Assembly (NCBI GenBank): GCA_963834405.1
Contig: CAWIBX010000003.1
Span: 62,001-126,000, forward strand
DNA: 64,000 bases
Direction of reading: 5' to 3'
Source of the DNA: Bog-473 sp963834405
Lineage (GTDB): Bacteria; Actinomycetota; Acidimicrobiia; Acidimicrobiales; RAAP-2
Shown here: positions 50,615 through 60,064 of the stretch, piece after piece
Position numbering within the stretch: the stretch's first letter is position 1
Layout of the letters: each line of letters begins with the position of its first letter
Program-made: the position numbers and the translations under genes
Notes under the pieces: model-generated
Seen by the model: only the letters and a program-made list of their open reading frames with translations
Told to the model about the DNA's origin: nothing
Database searches by the model: none

Positions 50615-51103
50615 ATGGATTTCATGACGAAGCTCCGCAACATCCTCATCGCAGGCGCAGCTTTAGCCCTGCCGCTCGTGGCGGTCGCATCGCCTGCCGG
50701 TGCTTCTACGCCACATCCGAAGTTCATCACCGCCATCCACGGGTGGCCCGGCGCTACAAGCACCTCACAGAACAAGTATCTCATCAACCTTGGCGAAACG
50801 GCTTGTCACACACTGGGACAGCATCCGACGACGCCTGGCGTGGTAGACGGCGATTTTGGCCCGGTTGCCGAGGTGCTGGGAACGATCCAGGACGACAACC
50901 TTCAGTACAACGACGGCCTCAGCGACACGCAGATTTCTGAGGTTCTCGGTGTGTCGATTCTCTACCTGTGCCCGAGCTATGAGCCTGGGGTCAAGCAGTT
51001 CGACCAGATCGAAGGTAGTGGTGTTACCGACCCAGGCGGTGGGAGTGAATGGGTGTGGCAGCCCGCATCGAGTGCGCCGCCTACGCCAACTACAACAACG
51101 TAG
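50615..51103 (+). CDS. Secreted DUF732-like protein
   Basis: A 162-residue protein with a clear signal peptide (KLRNILIAGAALALPLVAVASPAGAST). The mature part contains YLINLGETACHTLGQ, LSDTQISEVLGVSILYLCPSYEP, the two-cysteine pattern of the actinobacterial DUF732 family, then a Thr-rich tail. Start ATG 50615 or 50624. An unknown extracellular role; first of several secreted proteins in the element. Confidence 0.7.
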   Translation: MDFMTKLRNILIAGAALALPLVAVASPAGASTPHPKFITAIHGWPGATSTSQNKYLINLGETACHTLGQHPTTPGVVDGDFGPVAEVLGTIQDDNLQYNDGLSDTQISEVLGVSILYLCPSYEPGVKQFDQIEGSGVTDPGGGSEWVWQPASSAPPTPTTTT

Positions 51104-52199
51104 GGGCCAGGAGCGGGGACAGCGTTTACCCGTCTCATCCTGCACCTCTCCGGGCATCGCACAGCGGTCAGGACACGCAGGCGACCAAGTGGTTCCCTCG
51201 ACCGGTGTTCTATCTCAGGTTTCCCTTACTGGAACGAACGGCGGTTTGGAAGTCAACTGGACATTCAGTACCGGTGTTCCGATTCCTACGTCAGAGCTTG
51301 CCTACATACTTGACGTTCAGATCTTCCAGAAGAAGAGCGCCGCAGGGCATTCCATAGACACCTCGTTCGGCGTCACGATTGGGGCCGGTGGGGTCAAGGG
51401 CAATCATTGGACGGGGACTGTCGCCAAGTACAAGACCTGGTCTTCGTTTAAGTCGCATTCGGTCGTTGTGGGCGAAGTGGACAACGAGGTATTGGTATTC
51501 GTCCCACACTCCTCCCTGTCGGGATTGAAGCAACCTTTCTTCGGGACGCTTCAGAAAGCGTGTCCTCGATCACAACTGGTGCGACGGATCAAGCCTTTTG
51601 CCCGAACGCCCAGATCAAGTCCAATCACCTGGTCGTTCCCGTGCCTTACTCAAAGTTCCCAAACGGCGCCTCCCGAGTAACCGAGACCACAACAACCACA
51701 TCAACCGGTGTTGGCCAAAGTGCCGCCCTGCCTAGCCAGGTCACCACCACAAGTATCACCGGCAACGATCAGCCACCGCCGAGTTCGGAGCCAACGAATG
51801 CTGCAACTTCTAGCCCAACATCTGCTCCGTCCAATCCATCAACCACCACAACCACTGCCCCCTGTATCTCGGGAACTGCCTCCAGCACGATCAGCGCAAC
51901 GAGCACCCCCTATGACGACACGAGTGTGGGCGCTACCGAATACATGATCGACGTGTCGGGAGTCGTTACGAACAACTCGAACGCACCGCTTGTCGTGTCT
52001 TCGGTGAGCTACACCAGTCGGATGCACGAGCGGTGGATCGGAATCCGGGACCGTCAGCATCAACGAGACTCTTCCGCCAGGCAGATCAGATTCGTGGGAC
52101 ACCGGATCGTTCAACTATCCGGTTGCAGAGTCGAGCGTCGCAGTAACCGATGTCAGCTATAGCTCGGCAAGTTCTGAAGTCGGCTGTTCCGGTGGCTGA
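51104..52199 (+). pseudogene. Thr/Ser-rich secreted or lipoprotein-like gene, broken by frameshifts
   Basis: Protein-like reading continues through three frames: STGVLSQVSLTGTNGGLEVNWTF to PFFGTLQ (to about 51550), then SSITTGATDQAFCPNAQ with a Thr/Ser/Pro-rich linker to VVSSVSYT (about 52015), then VGCTSGGSESGTVSINETL to a Cys-containing end VGCSGG and TGA at 52199. Shifts near 51550 and 52015 are single-base-type changes. The true start is unclear; it may lie just after the DUF732-like gene. A surface protein, inactive if the shifts are real. Confidence 0.5.
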
Positions 52200-52255
52200 A
52201 TCCATTGAGTTGTCAGCGGGGGACCATCGCTCGAACCTCATTCCGAAACCTTCTT

Positions 52256-52606
52256 CTAGCTTGACGCTCGGTCGCGGCCGAGCCATCGGTCTACCTCGTC
52301 GGCCGTCATCGAGGACCAGGCTCGGCCCGGCCCGCCTATCACGTGGATGAAGTCGGGGAAGGTGCTCGTACCCAGAATCGGCATTCCGCACCAGCTTCCG
52401 TTCGAGCGGTCGAAGGTCACGCCTACCCGCCAATCCCTAGAGACGGAGCACCATTCGTGGGATGTGACCGTTCCGACTGCCCAGCGACGTTCTGGGTTTG
52501 GCTTTCCGCCATGTAGCGCCTCAACTCGGACTCCGACCAGCGGCAGATCGGTGCGAGGTGGAGGTAGCCGACCCTCGTTACACACCTGCTCCCGAGCCGA
52601 GTTCAC
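52256..52606 (-). CDS. Hypothetical protein
   Basis: A 116-residue protein, GTG 52606 overlapping the upstream stop (GTGA). It contains LPLVGVRVEALHGGKPNPERRWAVG and SWCGMPILGTSTFPDFIHVIGG. No family recognised. The translational coupling to the gene at 52603 supports it. Confidence 0.5.
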   Translation of the reverse strand: MNSAREQVCNEGRLPPPRTDLPLVGVRVEALHGGKPNPERRWAVGTVTSHEWCSVSRDWRVGVTFDRSNGSWCGMPILGTSTFPDFIHVIGGPGRAWSSMTADEVDRWLGRDRASS

Positions 52607-52791
52607 GAAGTGAGCAATGGCCGTCCTTTCCTCTCCGGCTCGGTCCAACAACTGCCGGTCCTCAATATGACCATTTCGGTTGAGAGGTCCTCGACTTCGC
52701 ATCCCAGCAGCCTGGCCAAGCTCGCCTCCGTATCGACGACGACCGTTCCGTCTTCTTGGATCGTCAATCCTGGAAGGTGTGCTCTCGACAT
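52603..52791 (-). CDS. Hypothetical small protein
   Basis: A 62-residue protein, MSRAHLPGLTIQEDGTVVVD, with GAGGGAGA upstream of the ATG at good spacing. Acidic, no family recognised. It forms a two-gene operon with 52256-52606. Confidence 0.5.
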   Translation of the reverse strand: MSRAHLPGLTIQEDGTVVVDTEASLARLLGCEVEDLSTEMVILRTGSCWTEPERKGRPLLTS

Positions 52792-52954
52792 CGGGTCTCC
52801 CTCATCGTCTCCGGCAGGACCACCAGTGCCCGAAAGGGCTGGTTGGTGCAGCGTCAAAGAGCCGGAACTCTCGACTGCTCGTGATGATTGCAAACCCATT
52901 GTACAGCGGGTCACTATCCTCCCCATTCGGTCGATTGCTGTACGGGAGTCACAC

Positions 52955-53395
52955 ATGGTGGACGTTGGACGCCAGCTTTTCGAGATGACGCTTGCTGACC
53001 TCGCCAGCCGGTTCGAGATAAACGGTTGGGAGGGTCCCTTTGCCCGAACACCTGAGGAGACTGCTCAGGAGCAGGCATACCAGGGCCTACCCGTCAGTCC
53101 CCGGTGGGAAGTGTGGATGCAAATGCAGAGCGGGCCGACCGTGGACTCCCGCAATCCCTCTAGGAGCGGGCTACCTCTTCGTGCCGTGCTCTGGTTCGAT
53201 GATGATGATGGAACAAACGATGCCACGGTGGAGGGGATGGCATACCGACTAGCGGTGGCGGTTGCCGCACGTGAAGCGCACGAGGCGTTGGAGTGGACCC
53301 GACTTGACGGTTCACTTCTGATTGACCCACATCAAGCTTCAGTTGTCGGTCCAGCGTCGAGGGACGTGGCAGAGTACCTGAGGTCGGCTGGCTGA
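52955..53395 (+). CDS. Hypothetical protein
   Basis: A 146-residue protein starting MVDVGRQLFEMTLADLASRFEINGW with GGGAG upstream. It has LRAVLWFDDDDGTND and ends DVAEYLRSAG. Composition and length look real; no family recognised. It is followed 34 bases later by a broken gene on the same strand. Confidence 0.5.
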   Translation: MVDVGRQLFEMTLADLASRFEINGWEGPFARTPEETAQEQAYQGLPVSPRWEVWMQMQSGPTVDSRNPSRSGLPLRAVLWFDDDDGTNDATVEGMAYRLAVAVAAREAHEALEWTRLDGSLLIDPHQASVVGPASRDVAEYLRSAG

Positions 53396-53428
53396 CTGTT
53401 TGCTTTACCCGCACCGGAAAGGGAAGCC

Positions 53429-53831
53429 GTGTACCTCTACCACCGCACCGACGCCGCCGAAGCCATTTGCGTCTACCAGGGGTTTCGCAACGGATCTGGT
53501 GGCTACATGACGGCGAAAGATTAGGAGGGAGTCTGGGTCTCGGATCAACCCTGGACATCAACGAGGGAGCCGAGGGAAAGTACGTGATCACGATTGACCC
53601 TCCCTCGGACTTGGATCTTTCGACCATACGAATGGCTGGAAGATAGGGAAGGGCTATCGGGAGTTCCTTATCCCCGCTGAAGTGTTAAACGGCTTTCTGA
53701 TTCTCGCCGTTGACGAGGACGACATAGACGGATTCGATCCGGGCGAGCTAGCGGACGGCGAACGGATGATCGACATAGAGCGGCTTTCTCGGGACGAACT
53801 TGAAGTGATCCGAAAGGCTCCGCCCGGGTAG
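53429..53831 (+). pseudogene. Broken conserved-type hypothetical gene
   Basis: Protein-like sequence runs YLYHRTDAAEAICVYQGFRNG, then an in-frame TAG at 53522-53524, then GVWVSDQP, a frameshift near 53550 to LDINEGAEGKYVITIDPPSDLD, and a second near 53635 to KIGKGYREFLIPAEVLNGFLILAVDEDD, ending TAG 53829. The layout (LYHRT start, GVW, YREFLIPAE end) resembles small ADP-ribosyltransferase-fold-like hypothetical proteins of phages; this is a weak guess. Three lesions in 400 bases argue for a decayed gene or bad consensus. Confidence 0.5.
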
Positions 53832-53869
53832 TCGTTTATGGGGTAACTATCACGAGTCGGAAAAAACAC

Positions 53870-54687
53870 CTAGTCGCAGTTGACATACCGAATCGGGTTT
53901 TCGTCACCTTGCCGGTAGAGGTGCCGAACGCTTCGGTTCCGATAGTGAGCCAGGCTGTGGGCGACCTCTCCGCTAAAGCCCCATCTCGGACTCTTGCCAA
54001 TGTCCTCCTCCCATCCTCGGTCACCTTCACGTCGTTGTCGCCACACGTCGATTCGGTAGACCTCTCGGATAACTCCCTTGACCACGCAGAAGGCGTATTG
54101 GGCCTTGGTTCGTCCACGTTCACCGATCCGCCACCATCCGTGGGTGGCGTCGAACAACTCGTCCGCAGGCATTGACGGGTACCAGAGCTTTGGAATCCTG
54201 ATCAGCAATACCGGTTCAGTGATGTCGTCAGCCGGGGGAGCGTCAATGAGGCTGATCGCCACATCGACCGACATCCGCCCGGTACTAGATACGTGGTGGC
54301 CGTCGACCAAGTTGGTTCGGTCAGTGCGGTCCAAGAAGCTGGATCGCTGAGCACCTCCATGTCGAAGGCGGTCTTTTCGGTAAGCCCGAACCGTAGAAGT
54401 TCGTGCCCGACTTGGTGACCCGAGTTGCGAATCTCCCGAATGCGCTCCAACTTGTCGCTTTCATGCTCGTCATCGAGAGCGTCCTTTGCATGAGCGAAGA
54501 TTCGGTTGCCCTTGCCTTTACCAACGTAGAAGATCCTCTTGTCCTGAGGGTCGCTGAGTAGGTAGACGTAGTACCCCAGGCGCTCCTGGACATAGGCGGA
54601 GAACCCAGCGGTCGGTTCGAGTGCGCCCGGCCGCTCGATGGCGGCGCTCACCTTGTGAGCCGGTTCCTGGTCCATCTTGGACATCAT
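53870..54687 (-). pseudogene. GIY-YIG (LEM-3-like) nuclease protein, frameshifted
   Basis: Start MMSKMDQEP at 54687. The GIY-YIG core is clear: GYYVYLLSDPQDKRIFYVGKGKGNRIFAHAKDAL, with a downstream Glu. Around 54330-54360 the reading must change frame to continue TNLVDGHHVSSTGRMSVDVAIS, then LFDATHGWWRIGERGRTKAQYAFCVVKGVIREVYRIDVW and a C-terminal NPIRYVNCD, the usual second half of this protein family. Probably a DNA repair or element-associated nuclease, inactive if the indel is real. Confidence 0.68.
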
Positions 54688-54690
54688 CGC

Positions 54691-54900
54691 CTAATACGGC
54701 GACTCAACAGGTGACGTTTGGCACACAGTCCACCAGTCCCTGCTCCTCCCGGGGTCGGGGGTGTTGACCGGACCGAACACCAACCAGCCCACTAGGGCCA
54801 GGACCGGGAAGATGGCGAAGACCAGGATGATGATCAGGACGGCTTTGGGCCAGGACACCGTCCTTCGGTTTCGTCTCCGCCACTTTGACCATATCGGCAC
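54691..54900 (-). CDS. Small single-helix membrane protein
   Basis: A 69-residue protein, basic N-terminus MPIWSKWRRRNRR then one hydrophobic helix AVLIIILVFAIFPVLALVGWLVFG and a short external tail. No family recognised. It ends 3 bases before the GIY-YIG gene start on the same strand. Confidence 0.45.
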   Translation of the reverse strand: MPIWSKWRRRNRRTVSWPKAVLIIILVFAIFPVLALVGWLVFGPVNTPDPGRSRDWWTVCQTSPVESPY

Positions 54901-55023
54901 CCAGTGAGCGCTCCATTAGAGAAGCAAGGGATGCCCCGACCACCTCGAAGGGCTAACTGGACGGGCCGGTTGGGGATGTTCAGCAGTTAGCGGGGATCGG
55001 CATGCCTTGCCTTCCCCGACTTC

Positions 55024-55804
55024 CTAGTTCAGTTGCCACTCGGCAGAACACGAGCAGTCAGATTGGTCTTGTTCTCCGCATACGAACGACCACGGTGCCC
55101 CCATTAGCTCCCGAGGAGTGGGAGACTCAAACAACGACGTTTCAGCCTGTAGCGCACCACGGGCCACTTCTCGTTGGAGGATGGTCGAGACGGTCTTGCC
55201 GAGGGGGATAATCACTGCATCGGGCGTCATCGCTAGTTCCGCTACGAGCACCTGATCCACAAACGCTTGCAAGAGCGGATATGCCTCAGGACCCGGCGTG
55301 CCGGTGTCAGTCTTTTCCGTTAACGAAAGCCGGGTAGATGACCGCCGAGGTACCGCTCAAAAGTTCGTGGTGCTCACCGAAGAGCGACCGGGTCGAGTCG
55401 ATTCCGAGCCTCTAGTCGAGACCGATTCCGTCGAGCATGTTGACAAGATTGGTGCGCATCGAACCGGCGAAACCGCCAACAGCCTTAGCCCGACGAATGA
55501 CGTCCTCGCCGGTTTGCCCTTCGGTCAAAGCTCGTTGCGCTTCTTGGCATGAGAGGAACATCTGGTGGAGACCCGGAGTGATCCCGACGATCACCAGCTT
55601 CGCTTCCGGGTTCAAGCCGTCGAATGGGCAATAGCGAACCGTAAGCCGCTCCTTCTCGAACAGCACCAACTCGGGACGGAGCACGTCCGTTTCGCTGACG
55701 ATTGGAGGCATACCGACCAGAACCTCCGCCATCCGCTCAAAGCACCATGAGTCGTCAATCAGTCCACCAGCACCGGCGACGACCGGACAGACGTGGTCGC
55801 TCAT
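55024..55804 (-). pseudogene. Uracil-DNA-glycosylase-like protein, interrupted
   Basis: ATG 55804 overlaps the upstream stop. The N-terminal half (VRYCPFDGLNPEAKLVIVGITPGLHQM) looks like the active-site region of a uracil-DNA glycosylase-superfamily protein. An in-frame TAG (55412-55414) interrupts GLD-RLGIDSTRSLFGEHHELL. A shift near 55315 then joins to LLQAFVDQVLVAELAMTPDAVIIPLGKTVST and the stop at 55024. Family assignment is moderate. With one stop and one indel it is either decayed or mis-sequenced. Confidence 0.5.
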
Positions 55805-56184
55805 CGTTGCAACGCTACCGTGGGAAGCACCTTCCTCAGAGACCTGCAAGAGGCATCAATCAGTCTGTGAACTAATCCTGCCGAGGTTCTTGACAAGAGA
55901 AGAATCCTCGAATCCCCGGAAACGCCTGGGATGGTGGGGCGAGGAATCGCCGCTTCTCGGATGACGCCTGCGTACTCGACCTCTTGGGCTGAACCGGTGG
56001 AGGTGAGCCTGATCGAAGCGCCGCTTTGTATCCCGCCCCGCCAGAGTTCCCCGCCTATCAGAACAAGAAGAATGAGGAGCAGGACGAGGACGTTGAGTAC
56101 GGCCAGTACCGCCCACACTTTGTGATGCCAGTAGTACAGGTACGTCTGCTCGGTTATTCCCCACCACAGTTGAAGCACGGCCAC
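55801..56184 (-). CDS. Membrane-anchored hypothetical protein
   Basis: A 127-residue protein with one or two hydrophobic helices (VWAVLAVLNVLVLLLILLVLIGGELW) near the N-terminus and a soluble tail rich in Ser/Arg. GTG 56184 start. Its stop overlaps the ATG of the glycosylase-like gene. No family recognised. Confidence 0.45.
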   Translation of the reverse strand: MAVLQLWWGITEQTYLYYWHHKVWAVLAVLNVLVLLLILLVLIGGELWRGGIQSGASIRLTSTGSAQEVEYAGVIREAAIPRPTIPGVSGDSRILLLSRTSAGLVHRLIDASCRSLRKVLPTVALQR

Positions 56185-56253
56185 CCTTTCTAACGCTTGG
56201 CGGCAGATCGTAATGAGGAGATCCGCTTAGCGCCCCGGTCCCACGGGGGCTAC

Positions 56254-56870
56254 CTAGAACGTTGTCGGCGTGACCGTTGGCATACCCTCGACCTTGTTGA
56301 CCGCTTCAGTCGCATACGCCTGGACCTGCCCTACGTCTGGCGTTCCTACATCCTCGTAGATGATGTCCCCCACATCATGACCAGCCTCGAAGGCCACGAT
56401 GTCGATGCCCGCCTCTATTCCCTGGGCTGTCGACCAGACGGCGTAGGCGGCGGATCTCGTTCCTAGTGTCGAAAAGGACATCGCACCAATGCTGCCGTGA
56501 TCGGTCTGACCACCAGAACTGAAGCTAAATGTCGTGCAGCCAGCAGTTCGCCGGTAAATCTTCTGTACGTGGCCTGAGAGCTGGGGCCGGTTACTTGGTC
56601 CTCTTTGAGGGCAGGCACCGTCGAGCCACCCTTGAACATGACCGTGATCTTCGTGTCGTGCTTACCTGTCGTTTTGAGATTCTTCAGACAGGCGGTGTCG
56701 GTGGCACCACCACCAGTCGAATCGTGATCAACCGACCAACCAGTGGGGAAGTTCGCAAGAGCAAGCGCCTTAGCGTGAAGTTGGGACTTGGTCGAAGCTC
56801 CAGCGGGCGTGGCGAAGAGAATCGCAAACCCCACGATGGCTACGACAACACTGGCACCGGACCTACTCAT
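56254..56870 (-). pseudogene. Secreted hypothetical protein, frameshifted
   Basis: A signal peptide (MSRSGASVVVAIVGFAILFATPAGAST) leads to LALANFPTGWSVDHDSTGGG and TDTACLKNLKTTG. Near 56545 the reading shifts frame to IYRRTAGCTTFSFSSGGQTDHG and AMSFSTLGTRSAAYAVWSTAQG, ending at 56254. The pattern of paired cysteines resembles extracellular sensor-like lipoproteins of actinobacteria. One base indel. The third secreted protein of the element. Confidence 0.55.
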
Positions 56871-56938
56871 CGGCCGAAGGCTATGCCCAGGTCGTCACAG
56901 CGTGCCCCGGTAAGGGGCGATGCGCAGAGCCGGGCGAA

Positions 56939-56958
56939 GTGGGGGCATTTAGCCCCAC
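56939..56958. terminator. Hairpin in the gap between two leftward genes
   Basis: GTGGGG-GCATTTAG-CCCCAC is a perfect 6-bp stem downstream of the zinc-ribbon gene at 57029. No T tract. It may end that transcript. Confidence 0.35.
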
Positions 56959-57028
56959 CGGGCCGCTCGGGAGTCGCATCTCGTCAGCTTGCGCTCGGGA
57001 GTGTCACCCGGAATGCCCACAGACTAAG

Positions 57029-57334
57029 CTAAGAACTCCCGAGCAGCTTTCGCCAAAAGACTGGCCGCACGGTGTCACCACAGTGGGGACACTTGTACCG
57101 CTCCTGTTTGTGGAGTGCGGCCCAACCGATCTTGCCGCCGACAAAGAAGCTTCCCCAGTTGCGAACGGGGTGGGTCACCTTGACCCCTGTCACCTCACCA
57201 CACGCCTGGCACCAAAAGCCGGGGCGAGCAGCCCGACGAGTGCCGTGCAGGCCGTAGGTGACGGTGTCGTAGGTGCCGTCTGGGTTCTGGATGACCTCGT
57301 GGCGCCGACTCCGAGAGCGGTTGACCTTGCTCAT
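57029..57334 (-). CDS. Zinc-ribbon protein
   Basis: A 101-residue basic protein. ATG 57334 follows AGGAA at good spacing. Two CxxC pairs (WCQACGE and KCPHCGD) about 45 residues apart form a rubredoxin-like zinc ribbon. The N-terminus SKVNRSRSRRHEVIQNPDGTYDT is basic and could bind nucleic acid. No named family; a longer frame to 57442 overlaps the duplicated sequence and is unlikely. Confidence 0.65.
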   Translation of the reverse strand: MSKVNRSRSRRHEVIQNPDGTYDTVTYGLHGTRRAARPGFWCQACGEVTGVKVTHPVRNWGSFFVGGKIGWAALHKQERYKCPHCGDTVRPVFWRKLLGSS

Positions 57335-57383
57335 ATCAGGTTCCTTTCCTACCGGACTCACCCGGAACCGTATGTCAGCGGGC

Positions 57384-57459
57384 GTGTGCCTAACCTCGTT
57401 GTCGATCACCGTGGAATCCCGCCCCTGTTCCGGTTGCGGCACCGAGCTGTCGGCCCCTG
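57384..57459 (+). repeat. First copy of a 76-bp duplicated sequence (5' part of a zinc-ribbon gene)
   Basis: This stretch is nearly identical to 59830-59905 (offset 2446, about four differences). The intact copy begins the small zinc-ribbon gene at 59830; here the frame goes on (SCGTEL-like SGCGTELSAPAP) and then loses the second CxxC, so this is a truncated copy. Confidence 0.8.
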
Positions 57460-57521
57460 CCCCGACGTGCCGAACTGTCCCACCCTCCCGGCAGCGAACT
57501 GGGCACCCTCAGCCCATCCTG

Positions 57522-58370
57522 TCAGGCGTAAGTCGCAATGAGTGTGTGCACCCGTTCGCACACAGGGGGATAGGCACCAAAGTGCGCCTGCGTGCTGAGC
57601 AACTCTCGAAGGTGCAACAGCTCCATGCGCTCGTGCCAGCCGGGCTCTGCCGGATGGACCTCGTGATAGGCGTCAAAGAAGCGCCCAGGTGGCGGGTCCT
57701 CGCAGTAGACCATGGATATGTCCACCTCTGCCCATGTGTATGCCACGGCTGGATCAACAACGGCAAGATGGCCATCGTGAGTCGCCAAGCAGTTGCCTTT
57801 CCACAAGTCGCCATGACATAGCACCGGTGGCATCACTGGTACCAGATCGCTGAACTTGGAACAGATCCGCTCGATGCCCGAGATGCCTTCGGTCCCCAAC
57901 GCCGCTTGTGCCCTCGGCTCCTCCAAGTAACGCAATACCCGGTTGCGGACGAAGAACTCATGGCCGTCCACGGACCAGGCATTGTGTTGGGTCAACATGC
58001 CGAGCCAGTTCTCTTGGTGCCAACCATGCGCCGGCCCAGGGGTGGCATGTAAGGCACCGACCGCCCGACCAGCTTCCTCCCAGAAGCGTGCGTCATCGAC
58101 CGGAAGTGGGAGGAGTGCTTCGAGCACGAGGTGGCTAGGCCCGGCGTGGAGCACCGTGGGTGTGTTCACGGAGTTGGTGGCGGCGATGGCAGCGAGCCCC
58201 TCCGCCTCGGCAAGAAAGACTCCCGGAGGCACGTGGTCACCGGACTTGACCACCACCTTCGAGCCATCGCTGCGTGTCAGGAGCCAGGTTGTCCCGTGCG
58301 CTCCGCCAGCTAATCGACGGTTCTCGGTGACCTCCCCGAAGATGGCCAGCCTGGGAGGGGTCTCATCCAT
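57522..58370 (-). CDS. Fructosamine kinase family protein
   Basis: A 282-residue kinase-like protein, MDETPPRLAIFGEVTENRRLAGGAHGTTW, with Lys in KVVVKSGDH, the AHGWHQENWLG segment characteristic of fructosamine/ketosamine kinases, catalytic loop CHGDLWKGN and Mg site VVDPAV. Length is normal. Such enzymes phosphorylate ketosamines to repair glycated proteins or act on related sugars. It is intact, in contrast to many neighbours, and monocistronic. Confidence 0.88.
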   Translation of the reverse strand: MDETPPRLAIFGEVTENRRLAGGAHGTTWLLTRSDGSKVVVKSGDHVPPGVFLAEAEGLAAIAATNSVNTPTVLHAGPSHLVLEALLPLPVDDARFWEEAGRAVGALHATPGPAHGWHQENWLGMLTQHNAWSVDGHEFFVRNRVLRYLEEPRAQAALGTEGISGIERICSKFSDLVPVMPPVLCHGDLWKGNCLATHDGHLAVVDPAVAYTWAEVDISMVYCEDPPPGRFFDAYHEVHPAEPGWHERMELLHLRELLSTQAHFGAYPPVCERVHTLIATYA

Positions 58371-58614
58371 CTCCTCAGCATGCCTTCCTGCGCCGTGCGT
58401 CGATGAAGGAATGCCTAATGACGAACTCCCAGACGAGTTGGGCTATTGGTTCCGGACCGGGATTGCCTGGTTACCTAGCTGGACTTCCTTGGCTCCCCGG
58501 ACGATCCCGATGGTGCACTGGGGCAGGATCGTGATGGCGAAAACGGTCGTATTTGGGCCGTATCTGCCAAGAGTTGTCCGGCTCCTTCGAGGCGCCAGAT
58601 CAGACCAGACCCAA

Positions 58615-59664
58615 TCACTCGGGTGGACAGGTCACTCCGGCCATGGCCATGATTTGGCAAAACGTTGAACGGGCCATCTTCCACTCGCTATCAACGAGGA
58701 CAGCGTCGCCACGGCGGCGAGTGAGCACCGGACTGCCGTTGACGAAAATCGAGTACCACACGGCGGCGTGTTCGGGATCGACAAAGATGATCTCGTCCAC
58801 CGAGACGACAACCTCCGCCTCCACAAAGGCTGGTCGATTCTCTCTCGCCGCCGTCACGGCCCAACCTAAGTTTGCTCCCTTTTCAACCTCCAGAGCAGAT
58901 TTCCCATCTTCGCTCAGTGATCCGTGGTTGGCGAAGGCCGCCCCGATCTCAGCCCTAGCTCGCTCGGTATCTGCGGGCGGCTCTCCTGGGGTGACAACGT
59001 TGGAGTGAGACTCGGAAATCCATGTATGGCGGACTGATCTGGAGCGGCCGATACGCAACGACCAGTGGCTGATGCAGTTCTCGCAAATGAAGGCGTTGCT
59101 TCCAGCGACTAACTCACCCGACTCGGGTGGGTGTAGCCCACAGAACGAACAGATGACTACGACGGCCTCGGTAGGTGCGACTCGTCTAGCGACCCCACCA
59201 AGTTCTTGACCCTCGGAGGATTCCTCACGCTGAATCCCTGAGAGTTGACTGATGACCCTCTGTCGAACATCTGAGAGCTTGATATCAAGGCTCAGGAGTA
59301 CATGAGCACCTGCGCCCTCCCCCTCGCTAATCAGGCCCAGCAGTAAGTGCTCAGTGCCAATGTACCCAGCGCCAAGCCGCAACGCATCTCGGAGTGCCAA
59401 CTCCAAGACTTTCTTCGCCCGGGGTGTGAATGGCGGTGAACCTTGTGCCGGGGCGCCGGACGAGGGAACGATTTCCTCAACATGCCCTCGCACCCCGGTT
59501 AGGGACACGCCCATCTCCGTTAGCACCTGCCCAGCGATCCCACGACCTTGAATGAGGCCCAGGAGAATGTGCTCCGTCCCAATCCAGGGATGCTGAAAAA
59601 GTCGGGCCTCCTCCTGGGCCACAACGAGCACTTGTCTCGACTGATCAGTGAACCGTTCAAACAC
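58615..59664 (-). CDS. Clp N-domain + ClpX-type zinc finger protein without ATPase
   Basis: About 349 residues. Two Clp N-terminal repeats come first (FERFTDQSRQVLVVAQEEA, WIGTEHILLGLI, then FTPRAKKVLELALRDAL, YIGTEHLLLGLI). A ClpX-type zinc domain follows (ICSFCGLHPPESGELVAG, FICENCI). The last 120 residues look like an NTF2/SnoaL-like fold (VDPEHAAVWYSIFVNG). There is no AAA+ module. Start GTG 59664 fits the usual FERFTD opening; ATG 59688 is an alternative. It might be a Clp adaptor or decoy. The gap 58371-58614 shows no gene. Confidence 0.82.
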   Translation of the reverse strand: MFERFTDQSRQVLVVAQEEARLFQHPWIGTEHILLGLIQGRGIAGQVLTEMGVSLTGVRGHVEEIVPSSGAPAQGSPPFTPRAKKVLELALRDALRLGAGYIGTEHLLLGLISEGEGAGAHVLLSLDIKLSDVRQRVISQLSGIQREESSEGQELGGVARRVAPTEAVVVICSFCGLHPPESGELVAGSNAFICENCISHWSLRIGRSRSVRHTWISESHSNVVTPGEPPADTERARAEIGAAFANHGSLSEDGKSALEVEKGANLGWAVTAARENRPAFVEAEVVVSVDEIIFVDPEHAAVWYSIFVNGSPVLTRRRGDAVLVDSEWKMARSTFCQIMAMAGVTCPPE

Positions 59665-59829
59665 AACTAAAGCCTGACAGATTCTCATCTCTGCGGGATA
59701 GGCCACGGGTTGTCGCTCATATGTCGGTTGTGGGCCGGATCATCCGAGGGTTCGACAACTGAAAACGGTGGTCTGTGACACGCCTCGGGACCCGAACTGG
59801 GTCGAGCCTGGAATCGTTCGCCAGAAGGT

Positions 59830-60015
59830 GTGTGCGTAACCTCGTCGTCGATCACCGTGGAATCCCGCCCCTGTTCCGGTTGCGGCACCGAGCTGTCGGC
59901 CCCAGCCTTGGCGACACCCACCCCCGATGGCAACTCGTGGTGGTGCGAGGAGTGTGTTCGCCGGACACTTCAGGCCATTGAGGAGTCACGGGAAGCCCCC
60001 GAAGACGGATCTTGA
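59830..60015 (+). CDS. Small zinc-ribbon protein
   Basis: A 61-residue protein with CSGCGTELSAP and WWCEECVRRTLQ, two CxxC pairs forming a zinc ribbon. GTG 59830 or an internal GTG near 59855 could start it. Its first 76 bases are duplicated at 57384. It lies 49 bases upstream of the serine recombinase on the same strand. Confidence 0.55.
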   Translation: MCVTSSSITVESRPCSGCGTELSAPALATPTPDGNSWWCEECVRRTLQAIEESREAPEDGS

Positions 60016-60064
60016 CCGTATCACTATCTACAGATACTGTGACACCCGAGGTCAGGAGGGTTCA

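Noticed and set aside
53522..55414. In-frame TAG codons as possible amber recoding
   Set aside because: Two amber stops and one ochre stop occur in genes that also have frameshifts; the intact genes of the element do not use internal TAG. Decay or sequence error is simpler, and no suppressor tRNA is visible.
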